Positions 51,899-60,841 of a DNA stretch of 63,348 bases are shown in pieces; position 1 is the stretch's first letter; the number at the start of each line of letters is the position of its first letter. The notes under the pieces are model-generated. The model was given only the letters and a program-made list of their open reading frames with translations. It was not told the origin of the DNA and did not search any database. The DNA is from Bacteroides sp. GTDB taxonomy: Bacteria > Bacteroidota > Bacteroidia > Bacteroidales > Muribaculaceae. Both the position numbers and the translations under genes were made by a program. The stretch lies in assembly GCA_014802435.1 (NCBI GenBank), contig JAAVCG010000012.1:13656-77003 (forward strand). The letters are read 5' to 3'.

Positions 51899-51985
51899 GT
51901 GCAGAAAAATGTAGAAAACGCTCCAACTTTCGTGCAGAAAAATGTAGAAAACCCTTGGATTTTCGTGCAGATTTTTGTACCTTTG
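51899..51985 (+). promoter_or_regulatory. Tandem 33-base repeats running into the promoter of the Fic gene
   Basis: GTGCAGAAAAATGTAGAAAAC is repeated at 51899 and 51932 with a period of 33 bases and, in part (GTGCAGATTTTTGTA), at 51965. The third unit contains the -7 box TACCTTTG at 51978-51985. The layout is that of operator iterons across a promoter; the Fic gene with its own helix-turn-helix lies 92 bases downstream. Confidence 0.7.
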
Positions 51986-52077
51986 CACTATAAATCACTG
52001 ATTCACAGCAATGAAGCGTAAAATTTATAATAACCTCCTCTAAAATTGTTCTCCGAGAGTAGAGTTTACGTATTATT

Positions 52078-53133
52078 ATGGATAAAAATCTTGATTTTCA
52101 GATTGAGGAGGCTATGAAATTTTATTTAGCTTCCGGAGTTGAGGAGCAGGTAGACTATCAGAAGTTCTATCTCTACTCTATAGTGACCCATTCCACGGCT
52201 ATTGAAGGCTCAACCGTCACGGAAGTTGAAAATCAACTTTTATTTGATGAAGGAATTGCGGCAAAAGGGCGCTCTTTATCTGAGCAGATGATGAATATTG
52301 ATCTGAAAGATGCCTATTTACATGCGTTTAAGATAGCGTCAGAACCCTTCTTGTTCACGTCTGAATTATTGCAGCAACTGTCGGCTATCGTGATGCGACG
52401 AACCGGTAGCGAATATTCCATGATTGCCGGAAAATTTGACTCTTCCAAGGGTGAATTCAGACTCTGTAATGTCAGCGCCGGAGTGGGTGGGAAAAGCTAT
52501 CTTGCTTATTATAAGGTCCCTCAAGCCGTTGATGAGTTTTGCAAATGGCTCAACCGGGAAATCTCCAATATAGCCCCGTCAGATATTGCTGCTTGTTATC
52601 GACTGAGCTTTGAAGCTCACTTTCGCCTCGTGACCATCCATCCCTGGGTTGATGGAAATGGCCGCACCTCCCGCTTGGTTATGAATATGATTCAGCGGCG
52701 GTTAGGGCTTGTTCCATCCATCGTTAGAAAAGAAGACAAGGGAGAGTATATTCAATCACTTGTTGATAGCCGGGAGAGTGAAGATTCTACTCTGGCTCAG
52801 GATGTTATGCTGCGTCATCATATAGCCAACCTCAATTTAAGGGCGCTCCAGTTTCAGCAGCAAGATGAGGGAGCTTCAGAGGCGAATGTCGGTGAAAATG
52901 TCGGTGAAAACTGCAAAAATGTCGGTGTAAATGTCGGTGTAAAACTAACGGATACGCAAAAAAATGTCTTTGAGCTGATTAAGGCCAATCCCGTCATCAC
53001 CCATCCTGAGATAGCCCGCACGCTTTCCCTCTCAATCAAAACAATTGAGAGAGCGACCAAAGCTCTGCGTGAATACGGATTATTAGAGCGTGAGGGCTCT
53101 GCCAAGTCTGGCAGTTGGGTAGTTCTCCCTTAG
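52078..53133 (+). CDS. Fic family protein with C-terminal helix-turn-helix
   Basis: Fic enzymes transfer AMP or other nucleotide parts to proteins. The 351-residue protein has an inhibitory motif STAIEG (residues 39-44) and the catalytic motif HPWVDGNGRTSR (188-199). A tandem repeat hinge NVGENVGENCKNVGVNVGV lies near 269-287, encoded by repeated DNA units, and precedes a winged helix (PVITHPEIARTLSLSIKTIERATKALREYGLL, near 302-335). The catalytic His and the glycine-rich loop are intact. The HTH and repeats in front of the gene suggest it regulates its own transcription. The end overlaps the convergent chaN by four bases. Confidence 0.9.
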   Translation: MDKNLDFQIEEAMKFYLASGVEEQVDYQKFYLYSIVTHSTAIEGSTVTEVENQLLFDEGIAAKGRSLSEQMMNIDLKDAYLHAFKIASEPFLFTSELLQQLSAIVMRRTGSEYSMIAGKFDSSKGEFRLCNVSAGVGGKSYLAYYKVPQAVDEFCKWLNREISNIAPSDIAACYRLSFEAHFRLVTIHPWVDGNGRTSRLVMNMIQRRLGLVPSIVRKEDKGEYIQSLVDSRESEDSTLAQDVMLRHHIANLNLRALQFQQQDEGASEANVGENVGENCKNVGVNVGVKLTDTQKNVFELIKANPVITHPEIARTLSLSIKTIERATKALREYGLLEREGSAKSGSWVVLP

Positions 53134-54005
53134 TAGGAGGTGGGGAAGTCGGTGGCGACTGTGATGTAGAAGTCGGCGCGGTTGAGGTTCTCTTCCTCGA
53201 GGGTGTCGATTTCATCCTGGCGCACGGACGTTACCGTAGCGATTTTCAGGCCCGGGCTATAGGTCAGCAGATAGGGGATGATGCCGTCGCGATTGTCGGA
53301 ATGATAAGAACCGTTGATATGGAGGAATTTCCCTTCATTAATGTTTCTGGCTATGAACCAGGCCATTGTGGCATCCTTGATTGCCTGCGCCTGAGCCAGG
53401 CGCTCGGTGTCGCCCGACGTGCGACCCCCTAAAAGTTGCATCATTCCAAATGCCGAGTCGCTCTTGTCGCTGTCAAAATTGAAAGGAATCGGCAGAGGCG
53501 GCAGGTAACTCTTAGCTTCCGCCGAGAGCGAGTCAAGCGCCTCCAAACCCTTGTTTTTCACTATTGAGGCATATCTTCGGGGCACGTTGGTGGCCACCAT
53601 CGGGATGCCGTTATCCTTGGCAAAAAACACTACCGGATAATAATCCGTGGCATAATTATCCCATAACCGGGCTTCTGATTCAAAGCGGTCATAGTCAATG
53701 GTGCGGGTCATGTATTCATCCAGAATCAGCTGATTATCAGCCTCCATCATCTCCTCGCCAATGGTCAGCTGCCCTCCATGGGCCGCAAACATGGCCTCGG
53801 CGATTTTAAGCTCCATCCAGTGAGAGATAGGGCAGTTATGGTTTTCGCCAATGAAGACCACATCTGCCTTGGCCAGAGAGTCAACCATCTGGTTGAATGT
53901 AACTTCGCGTGAAGAATTGTCAAAGAGCTTATAAGCTTCAGGAGTAGTGGCTGAGGCGGCTGTCGCAGAGGCCAGCAGCGCAACTGATATGATGAATTTA
54001 CGCAT
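53130..54005 (-). CDS. ChaN family protein (haem-binding uptake domain)
   Basis: A 291-residue exported protein with a signal peptide (residues 1-19) and the ChaN fold: DVVFIGENHNCPISHWMELKIAEAM, GEEMMEADNQLILDEYM and the later segment KFLHINGSYHSDNRDGIIPYLL. ChaN proteins are linked to iron or heme uptake; the conserved histidine clusters fit that. No Cys lipobox is present, so it is periplasmic or surface-soluble. It lies 17 bases downstream of the tetR-type gene and is probably co-transcribed with it. Confidence 0.86.
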   Translation of the reverse strand: MRKFIISVALLASATAASATTPEAYKLFDNSSREVTFNQMVDSLAKADVVFIGENHNCPISHWMELKIAEAMFAAHGGQLTIGEEMMEADNQLILDEYMTRTIDYDRFESEARLWDNYATDYYPVVFFAKDNGIPMVATNVPRRYASIVKNKGLEALDSLSAEAKSYLPPLPIPFNFDSDKSDSAFGMMQLLGGRTSGDTERLAQAQAIKDATMAWFIARNINEGKFLHINGSYHSDNRDGIIPYLLTYSPGLKIATVTSVRQDEIDTLEEENLNRADFYITVATDFPTSY

Positions 54006-54022
54006 ATTTTTTTATATAAGGA

Positions 54023-54652
54023 TTATTTCAATGTTGAAAACGCTAAATCAACTATGGCGTCAACCGTTTTGCGCATCCGCTCAATGTCGCCGGGGTCATT
54101 GAGGTCTATGCCGCAAAAGGTCGAGCGGTTACGGTGAAGAAAAAGATAATAAATTCCGCTGATCATCAGGGCCGAGAGTACGGCGATGTCAATTGAGCTT
54201 TCGCCCTCGCGGAAAAGCTTCTTAAACTTGAAGACTAACTGCATGTTAAGCATCTCGCGAAGCATTGCCGTCCGCTCCGTTACGGCATTGGCATCGGCAA
54301 TTTCCCAGCGGAGAATCTCACGCATGATTTTATCTTCCTGCAAATCAGTAATCAATCCATTCAAGACCGTCTTACAGTAGTCAATCGTCGGAGTCGCATC
54401 GTCTTCCGTCGCGTTGCGGCGCTTGATACCCTCGGAGACCCAATAATCATACTTCTTTAAAAACTCATCATAAAAAGCATCAAGATTCTTATAACGGTTA
54501 TAAAAGACTACCGGCTCAATGTCTGCCTGGCGCGTGATGTCTGAGAGCTGAACTCCCGCAAAGCCTTTGCGGCCTATCAGATCAACGGCTGCTTCATTAA
54601 TGCTTTTCTCAATGTCTTCCTTAGTGCGGCGGGGGCGGCGAGGCTTGGTCAT
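54023..54652 (-). CDS. TetR family transcriptional regulator
   Basis: ATG 54652 (MTKPRRPRRTKEDIEKS) is used; the frame is open to 54718 but the -7 box at 54689-54696 would leave the upper start outside the transcript. The 209-residue protein has the N-terminal HTH (RKGFAGVQLSDITRQADIEPVVFYNRYKNLDAFY, residues about 25-60) and a helical ligand-binding C-terminus. It probably controls itself and the chaN gene downstream. Inducer unknown. Confidence 0.88.
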   Translation of the reverse strand: MTKPRRPRRTKEDIEKSINEAAVDLIGRKGFAGVQLSDITRQADIEPVVFYNRYKNLDAFYDEFLKKYDYWVSEGIKRRNATEDDATPTIDYCKTVLNGLITDLQEDKIMREILRWEIADANAVTERTAMLREMLNMQLVFKFKKLFREGESSIDIAVLSALMISGIYYLFLHRNRSTFCGIDLNDPGDIERMRKTVDAIVDLAFSTLK

Positions 54653-54688
54653 GATTGTAAAAGGCTTAGTGATTGTGATTTTTGCCGA

Positions 54689-54719
54689 CAAAGATAGTGA
54701 AATATATTTATACTTCAAA
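54689..54719 (-). promoter_or_regulatory. Promoter of tetR-chaN
   Basis: On the minus strand TTTG (plus-strand 54716-54719) and TATCTTTG (54689-54696) are 19 bases apart. Confidence 0.65.
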
Positions 54720-54941
54720 ATAATTCACCAAATAAATTTCACAAAACATTCATTAGTGCGCAAAAACCGTCCTATTCACCCGCTAAATTCAATGGTTCCG
54801 GTTAACTGAAGTATAAGCCCTCCGGGCTATCTTACTCAATCAAACGTCGCCTTATTTATAATGAGTCGTTTGTGCTATATTTTTTACGAAGTAATTAATT
54901 CAACCAATGAGTTCAGTATATATATTTTTTGAATACTTTTC

Positions 54942-55034
54942 ATGAGTGAAGCAACTTTTTTGAAAAAAATTGAGGGGTGGATGAACTTTTTTGCAGGGAG
55001 GGGTGTTTTATTGGTGAAAAGCACACAGAAGTGA
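54942..55034 (+). CDS. Possible small open reading frame (30 codons), unsupported
   Basis: ATG at 54942 to TGA at 55032-55034 encodes MSEATFLKKIEGWMNFFAGR and ten more residues. It lies in the gap 54720-55141 between tetR and pdxA, which otherwise shows no gene apart from a small hairpin (54816-54828) and a terminator. There is no recognisable promoter, and it may be chance. It is listed because the terminator at 55086-55122 needs an upstream plus-strand transcript. Confidence 0.2.
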   Translation: MSEATFLKKIEGWMNFFAGRGVLLVKSTQK

Positions 55035-55085
55035 CTTTTTTCATTGTGAAAGAAATGTGATAATGATTGGTTTATTATTTGACGA

Positions 55086-55122
55086 GGAGTGACCGAGATG
55101 GCCACTCCCCGCTGATTTTTTT
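55086..55122 (+). terminator. Hairpin terminator before pdxA, with no assigned upstream gene
   Basis: GGAGTGACC and GGCCACTCC form a stem over a short loop, followed by CCGCTGATTTTTTT. On the plus strand no annotated gene ends near it. A short unannotated transcript, or attenuation of pdxA, are possible explanations. Confidence 0.55.
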
Positions 55123-55141
55123 ATATTTCACAAATTTTTCG

Positions 55142-55149
55142 TAAATTTG
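55142..55149 (+). promoter_or_regulatory. Promoter -7 box of the pdxA operon
   Basis: TAAATTTG, 25 bases before the pdxA start codon; the -33 position is A/T-rich without TTTG. Confidence 0.6.
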
Positions 55150-55173
55150 CGCTATTGAACAAAACTAACTTTT

Positions 55174-56244
55174 ATGGAAGATAAGAAAATTATCGTGGGT
55201 ATCACCCACGGCGATATAAATGGCGTTGGCTATGAAGTTATCCTTAAGTCGTTTGAGGACCCTCAAATGTTTGATTTGTGTGTCCCCGTGGTCTATGGCT
55301 CGCTGAAAATCGCGTCGGCTTACCGCAAACAGTTAGGCCTGCCCCAGATTCCTTATCAGATAATTGACTCTGCGGCTAATGCCAAGCCCGGTGTGCTCAA
55401 TTTCATCAACGTCGTTGGCGAAGATGTGGTTGCCGAACCCGGAAAGTCGACTGAAGCCGCCGGAGCAGCCGCCTTGGCCGCCCTTGAGCGCGCTACGGCC
55501 GACCTCCTTGGCTCCGAGATTGATTGCCTGGTGACGGCACCCATTAATAAGGCTAATATTCAGGGAGATAACTTCCATTTTGCCGGACATACGGAGTATC
55601 TGCAGGCTCGCCTCGGGGCCGACGATGACCGCGCGCTGATGATTATGGCCTCAGACCGCGGCCTGCGTGTTGCCTTGGTAACCACTCATCTGCCGCTCAA
55701 GGACATCAGCCCCGCGCTGACCAAGGAGCTGATTACTCAGAAAATCAAGGACTTTAACAGCGCCCTGGTCAGCGATTTCGCTGTCCATGCCCCTCGAATT
55801 GCCGTCCTCGCCCTGAATCCCCATAACGGCGACGGAGGCCTCCTGGGCAAGGAGGAAGAAGAGATTATCATCCCCGCAATTGAGGCCGCGCGCGATGAAA
55901 AAATCCTGGTCTACGGACCTTATCCGGCCGACGGCTTCTTCGGCGCGGGCCATCAGTCAAAGTTTGATGGCGTCCTGGCAATGTATCATGACCAGGGCCT
56001 GACTCCCTTCAAGGCCCTCAGCGGCACGGACGGAGTCAACTTCACTGCCGGATTGCCCTATGTGCGCACCTCGCCTGACCATGGCACCGCCTATGATATT
56101 GCCGGCCGCGGCGAGGCTGACCCACAGTCAATGCGCTCCGCCATTTATATGGCCATTGACGCCCTCCGCGCCCGTCGAAACCATCACAGCTCCGTTTCAA
56201 ACCCGCTTCCGAAGCTCTATCAGGAGCGTCCCGGCCGTGACTGA
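55174..56244 (+). CDS. pdxA: 4-hydroxythreonine-4-phosphate dehydrogenase PdxA
   Basis: PdxA oxidises a precursor in vitamin B6 synthesis. The 356-residue protein has GITHGDINGVGYEVILKS near the start, APINKANIQGDNFHFAGHTEYL (with zinc His), and GPYPADGFFGAGHQSKFDGVLAMYHDQGLTPFKAL, all family signatures. Length is standard. The stop overlaps the GTG start of the ATP-grasp gene. It is the first gene of an operon with the ATP-grasp and acyltransferase genes. Confidence 0.94.
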   Translation: MEDKKIIVGITHGDINGVGYEVILKSFEDPQMFDLCVPVVYGSLKIASAYRKQLGLPQIPYQIIDSAANAKPGVLNFINVVGEDVVAEPGKSTEAAGAAALAALERATADLLGSEIDCLVTAPINKANIQGDNFHFAGHTEYLQARLGADDDRALMIMASDRGLRVALVTTHLPLKDISPALTKELITQKIKDFNSALVSDFAVHAPRIAVLALNPHNGDGGLLGKEEEEIIIPAIEAARDEKILVYGPYPADGFFGAGHQSKFDGVLAMYHDQGLTPFKALSGTDGVNFTAGLPYVRTSPDHGTAYDIAGRGEADPQSMRSAIYMAIDALRARRNHHSSVSNPLPKLYQERPGRD

Positions 56245-57079
56245 TTTCCCTATAGCGGCTATTCTGCGTTCCCCGGCCTATTCGCCTAACCATATTGCCA
56301 ACGATGCGGCCATTTTGAACGCCGTCGTCGGCGCCCTGCGTCGGCGGGGGCGCAAGGTCTGTGTCTACACTGAGCGGGAACTGCAGCAAGGAGCTGTAAC
56401 CGAGCCGGTTATCATCTCAATGTGTCGCGAACAGGCCTCCCTCGCCCTGCTCCGCGAGATGGAGTATGCCGGAAAACTCGTTATCAACTCCGCCTATGGC
56501 ATTGACAATTGCCGCCGCGAACTCCTGGGGAAACGCCTCCTCGCCGCCGGAATCAATTATCCGGACAATATTGTCTCGCCGACTGACCTCAATATCATCC
56601 CCGAGCTGAAAGCGCGCGGATTTGAGCGCGCCTGGGTCAAGCGGGCCGATTCTCATGCCCAACATAAGGAGGACATAACCCCCGTATTCTCCCCCGAGGA
56701 GGCCCAGGAAATTCTCCATGAATATTTCATGCGCGGCATCAGAAGTGCCATCGTCGAAGCTCATATTGATGGAATCCTGATTAAGTTCTATGGGGTGCTC
56801 TCCGCCTCTCCTTTCTTCCATTGTTTCCATCGCTTAAGCCCGGGAGTGGACCTCAATTTTAACTCTGAGGAGCTGCTCTCGCTCTGTTCCCGGGCCGCTG
56901 AAACATTGGGCCTGGAAGTTTTTGGCGGAGATGCCGTTTATGACCCTAAGAATAAGAATATTGTAATTATTAACATTAATGACTGGCCCAGTTTTGCCCC
57001 ATGTCGCCCGGAGGCGGTCAAGGCAATCACCGGCTTGATTCAATCCCGAATAAATAAATGGAGCAAAACGAAGAAATAA
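56237..57079 (+). CDS. ATP-grasp-type protein of unknown substrate, GTG start
   Basis: The frame is open back to 56060, but that part lies inside pdxA. GTG at 56237 (TDFPIAAILRSPAYSPNHIAND follows) is chosen because it overlaps the pdxA stop and leads into a good pre-ATP-grasp helix. The 280-residue protein has LGKRLLAAGINYPDNIVSP, FERAWVKRADSHAQHKEDITPV, and SAIVEAHIDGILIKFYGV (the E.h-G-ilIKfYGV pattern), then LGLEVFGGDAVYD and ININDWPSFAPC, matching the ATP-grasp metal-binding end. A specific ligase substrate is unknown. Confidence 0.78.
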   Translation: MTDFPIAAILRSPAYSPNHIANDAAILNAVVGALRRRGRKVCVYTERELQQGAVTEPVIISMCREQASLALLREMEYAGKLVINSAYGIDNCRRELLGKRLLAAGINYPDNIVSPTDLNIIPELKARGFERAWVKRADSHAQHKEDITPVFSPEEAQEILHEYFMRGIRSAIVEAHIDGILIKFYGVLSASPFFHCFHRLSPGVDLNFNSEELLSLCSRAAETLGLEVFGGDAVYDPKNKNIVIININDWPSFAPCRPEAVKAITGLIQSRINKWSKTKK

Positions 57080-57912
57080 AACCCGTTCGCCCCGAGGTCT
57101 TGACAGTTGATGAGGTCATCCAAATGGTACCCAAGCTGCAGGGCCATCGCCGCCTGGTCAATCGCCTCTTCCGTTGGCTTAAAATTGACCAAATCAATGA
57201 GATTCACCGCCAGGCGTGCAGTGAGCCCGGACCGCGATGCGCCTCCCGTATCCTTTCAGATTCGCTTAATATCAAGGTTGAGGTCAAAGGCGCCGAAGTG
57301 CTTGAAAATCTGCCGCAAGGCGCATTCATAACCGTCAGCAATCACCCCCTCGGAGCCCTTGATGGCATTGCCCTGGTCTCCCTTTTCGGCGAAAAAAGAC
57401 CGGATTTCAAGGTGATGGTCAATATGATTCTCAACCATGTCCAGGGCATGGCGCCAAACTTTATCGCCGTCGACCCGATGGCTCAAAAAGACCCCGCCAA
57501 GCGCGCCGTCAGCATCAATGGCATCCGCCAATGCATCGCTCAGATTCGCGGAGGCCATCCCCTCGGATTCTTCCCTGCCGGAGCCATGAGCAAGACTACG
57601 TGGCGCCGCGGTAACATTCAGGACCGTCCCTGGCAAGACTCTGTTCTCCAGCTGATTTTCAAGGCCAAGGTCCCCGTTATTCCCGTCTTTTTTGCTGACC
57701 GCAATTCCCGCCTCTGTAACATCATGGGGCATGTCTGCTGGCCCCTGAGGTCGGTGATGCTTCCCCGCGAGGTGGTCCGCAAGCGCAATTCAACTCTCCA
57801 TGTAACCATCGGTCGTCCAATCTCTCTTGAAGATCAGGAGCCTTATCGGGAAAATGCCCAAACCCTCGGGGATTTCCTCCGCAAGCAAACCTATGATTTG
57901 AAGAAAATCTGA
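57058..57912 (+). CDS. Lysophospholipid (1-acylglycerol-3-phosphate) acyltransferase-like protein
   Basis: The 284-residue protein has the PlsC-type motif NHPLGALDGIAL (H-x-x-x-x-D, near 97-108) and the downstream FFPAGAMSK block (near 178-186), with VPVIPVFF later. This family acylates lyso-lipids or related glycerol phosphates at the inner membrane. It overlaps the ATP-grasp gene by 22 bases and completes the pdxA operon. No strong membrane helix is visible, so association with the membrane is peripheral. Confidence 0.85.
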   Translation: MEQNEEIKPVRPEVLTVDEVIQMVPKLQGHRRLVNRLFRWLKIDQINEIHRQACSEPGPRCASRILSDSLNIKVEVKGAEVLENLPQGAFITVSNHPLGALDGIALVSLFGEKRPDFKVMVNMILNHVQGMAPNFIAVDPMAQKDPAKRAVSINGIRQCIAQIRGGHPLGFFPAGAMSKTTWRRGNIQDRPWQDSVLQLIFKAKVPVIPVFFADRNSRLCNIMGHVCWPLRSVMLPREVVRKRNSTLHVTIGRPISLEDQEPYRENAQTLGDFLRKQTYDLKKI

Positions 57913-57920
57913 CCGAAAAA

Positions 57921-57952
57921 TTTGGTGCGTTTGTAAAAATTATGTACCTTTG
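57921..57952 (+). promoter_or_regulatory. Promoter of the M16 protease gene
   Basis: TTTG at 57921-57924 and TACCTTTG at 57945-57952, 20 bases apart. It starts nine bases after the previous stop, and the leader is about 70 bases. Confidence 0.7.
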
Positions 57953-58030
57953 CGGTGTAATACATCGCTATTACTCCCGCCCCCAATCCTTCTTTTGAAT
58001 CTTATTAATTAATCTCACTTTTCAATTATT

Positions 58031-60841
58031 ATGAAAAAGTTTCTTTTGGGTTTAGTTGCCGCATTGGCGCTGATTCCCTCGGCCAAGGCTCAGCAAATCC
58101 CCCAGCTGCCTGCCGATGATGCTGTTGTTCAGGGCGTCTTGCCCAACGGATTGACCTATTATATCCGTCATAACGAATATCCCAAGGGTCAGGCAGACTT
58201 TCATATCGCTCAGAAGGTCGGCTCGGTGCTTGAAGAGGATAATCAGCGCGGACTCGCTCATTTCCTGGAACATATGTGTTTCAACGGCACTAAGAACTTC
58301 CCCGGAAATTCGCTGATTTCTTATCTTGAAAGCATCGGCGTTAAGTTCGGCTCCCATCTTAATGCTTATACCGGAACGGATGAAACCGTCTATAAGATTA
58401 CCAATGTCCCGACGGCGCGTCCTGAGGTGACTGACTCGGTCCTCTTGATTCTCCATGACTGGGCCAACGAACTCCTCCTCGAACCCGAAGAAATTGATAA
58501 GGAGCGCGGAGTCATTCATGAGGAATGGCGCTCAAGCAATGTCGGACAAATGCGTATTCTTGAGCAACTTCTGCCCAAAATCTACCCCGGCTCACGCTAT
58601 GCCGAACGCCTCCCTATCGGCACTATGGAAGTCGTTGATAACTTCCCCCATCAGGCTCTCCGTGATTACTATGAAGCATGGTATCGGCCTGACCTCCAGG
58701 GTATAATCGTTTGTGGCGACGTCGACGTTGAACGCACCGAACAGGTCATCAAGCGCATGTTTGCCGACATTGAAATGCCCGCAAACGCCCCCGTCCGCGT
58801 CTCTTTCCCGGTGCCTGACACTCCCGGAACCATCTATGCCGTCGGTGCCGATAAGGAAATGACCAATTCCGTTGTCTATCTGATGTTTAAGCATGAAGTG
58901 ACGCCGATGGAACTGCGCAATACTCCTTATTATCTCGGTCTGGACTATGTCTCTGACCTCATTGACATTATGCTCAATGCCCGTTTCTCTGACATGATGA
59001 GCAAACCGGAAACCCCGTTTGCAGTTGCCCAGGCAAGTATTGAAAACTATATGCTCAGCAACACTGAGGATGCGCTGACTGTTATCGGAGCCGCAAAGGA
59101 TGGTGATATCGTAACCACTCTCATGAGCATTTATCGCGAAGTGCTTCGCGCAGCCCGCGGCGGATTCACTTTCTCTGAACTCGAACGCGCCAAGGCTGAC
59201 TGGATGGCTCAGCTCGAACAGCAATATAACAACCGTAACACTCAGGAAAACAGCTTCTTCACCAATCAGATGATTCGCAGCTTCATTGACGGTACTCCCA
59301 TGATGAGCCTCGATGATACTTACGAGGTGATGCAGCAGTTCGCCCAGATGGTTGACCTCAACGCCGTTAACACCACTTTCCGCGAAATGGTCACTGACGA
59401 TAATCGCGTGGTGCTCTGCATGCTCCCTGACGGAGTGAAAATCCCCTCTGATGAGGAGCTCGCCGCCGCTATCGCTTCCGTCGATGCCGAAGAAATTGAA
59501 GCGTTCAAGGATGAGGTGCGTGAAGACCCCCTGATTCCCGCGCTTCCCGCTCCCGGCAGTGTCGTTAACTCTGAGGCCTCAACTGAATTTGATGAAACTC
59601 AGGTGATTACCCTCAGCAATGGCGCCACCGTTTACCTCAAGAAGACTCCCTTCAAGGCTGATGAAATTTTCCTCACTGCTTCCGCTCCCGGCGGTATCGC
59701 CCGTGTGCTCAATCAGCTTGACCCCGTCAGCGTACGCACCATCGATATCTTCGCTCCCGCCTATGCCATTGGTGCTTACACCTCTACTGACCTCGAAAAA
59801 TACCTCGTTGGCAAGCAAGTAGGACTCCAGCCCTCTTTCGGATTATATTCAACTGAAATTGAAGGCTCCGCAACTCCCAAGGACCTGCCTACTCTCATGG
59901 AGCTCCTCTATGGCTATTTCACTTCCGTGAACTATCCTGAAAAGGAATTCGCCGCAACTCAGAGCCTCTATTATGGCCTCGTCCAGAACCAGGAAGCTAA
60001 CCCCCAGTTCATCTTCCGCCGCGATGCCAACAAGAGCTTCTACACCTCTCCTTATCAGCAGGTTATGACGGCCGACGACGTTAAGAACGCCACCCGTCAG
60101 GGTATTGAACAGCTCGTTAAGTCTCAGCTCACTGATGCCTCTGAATGGAGCTTCACCTTCGTCGGCAACTTTGACCCCGAGCAAATCAAATCCCTCTGTG
60201 AGCAATATATTGCAACTCTCCCCTCAACTCAGAATGGCCCGACTCGCGTCTACACCGCCGACCCGGCCCTGGAAACACGCCCCGGAGTCATCACTGACTC
60301 TTACACTACCAAGATGGAAACCCCTCAAACCTGGTGTTTCATCAAGCAGAGCGGTAATGTTCACTATAACTCCCGCAATGCCAAGCTCGTTTCCGTTGTC
60401 GGACAGATTCTCTCAGCTCGCCTGCTCAAGACAATCCGTGAAGAGATGGGCGCCGTTTACTCCATCAGCGCTATGGGTACCATGTCGGCTCCCCTCGGCC
60501 TGAATGCAAACGTCATCGTGCCCTTCCCGATGAACCCTGACCAGAAGGAAACCGTCCTCGCTGCTATCCAAAAGGAGTTTGCCGACATGGCCCTCAATAT
60601 CAATGAGGAAGAACTCTCAAAGGTCAAGGAATTCCTCGTCAAGACTTATGTTGAACGCGCTGAACAAAACGATGCCTGGGCAGGTTATATCAGTAACTGG
60701 TATCTGACCGGATCTAATAACATCAAGGATGCCGTGGAGATTATCAACTCCCTGACTCCGGCCGATGTGCAAAACTTCGTCAAGATGATGAATGATCAGG
60801 GCAACTACCATGTGGTAATCTTAGATCCCGCTAATGAATAA
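58031..60841 (+). CDS. M16 family metallopeptidase (insulinase/pitrilysin type)
   Basis: The 936-residue protein has a signal peptide (cut after SAKA, near 20) and the zinc motif HFLEH (77-81) with AHFLEHMCFNGT, followed by the third ligand Glu in the EEIDKERGVIHEEW region (about 155-165). Two M16 halves are present: the second starts near 510 (VITLSNGATVYLKKTPFKADE) and lacks the HxxEH motif, as usual. It is periplasmic or outer-membrane associated and likely degrades peptides. The downstream META-domain gene overlaps by eight bases. Confidence 0.93.
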   Translation: MKKFLLGLVAALALIPSAKAQQIPQLPADDAVVQGVLPNGLTYYIRHNEYPKGQADFHIAQKVGSVLEEDNQRGLAHFLEHMCFNGTKNFPGNSLISYLESIGVKFGSHLNAYTGTDETVYKITNVPTARPEVTDSVLLILHDWANELLLEPEEIDKERGVIHEEWRSSNVGQMRILEQLLPKIYPGSRYAERLPIGTMEVVDNFPHQALRDYYEAWYRPDLQGIIVCGDVDVERTEQVIKRMFADIEMPANAPVRVSFPVPDTPGTIYAVGADKEMTNSVVYLMFKHEVTPMELRNTPYYLGLDYVSDLIDIMLNARFSDMMSKPETPFAVAQASIENYMLSNTEDALTVIGAAKDGDIVTTLMSIYREVLRAARGGFTFSELERAKADWMAQLEQQYNNRNTQENSFFTNQMIRSFIDGTPMMSLDDTYEVMQQFAQMVDLNAVNTTFREMVTDDNRVVLCMLPDGVKIPSDEELAAAIASVDAEEIEAFKDEVREDPLIPALPAPGSVVNSEASTEFDETQVITLSNGATVYLKKTPFKADEIFLTASAPGGIARVLNQLDPVSVRTIDIFAPAYAIGAYTSTDLEKYLVGKQVGLQPSFGLYSTEIEGSATPKDLPTLMELLYGYFTSVNYPEKEFAATQSLYYGLVQNQEANPQFIFRRDANKSFYTSPYQQVMTADDVKNATRQGIEQLVKSQLTDASEWSFTFVGNFDPEQIKSLCEQYIATLPSTQNGPTRVYTADPALETRPGVITDSYTTKMETPQTWCFIKQSGNVHYNSRNAKLVSVVGQILSARLLKTIREEMGAVYSISAMGTMSAPLGLNANVIVPFPMNPDQKETVLAAIQKEFADMALNINEEELSKVKEFLVKTYVERAEQNDAWAGYISNWYLTGSNNIKDAVEIINSLTPADVQNFVKMMNDQGNYHVVILDPANE

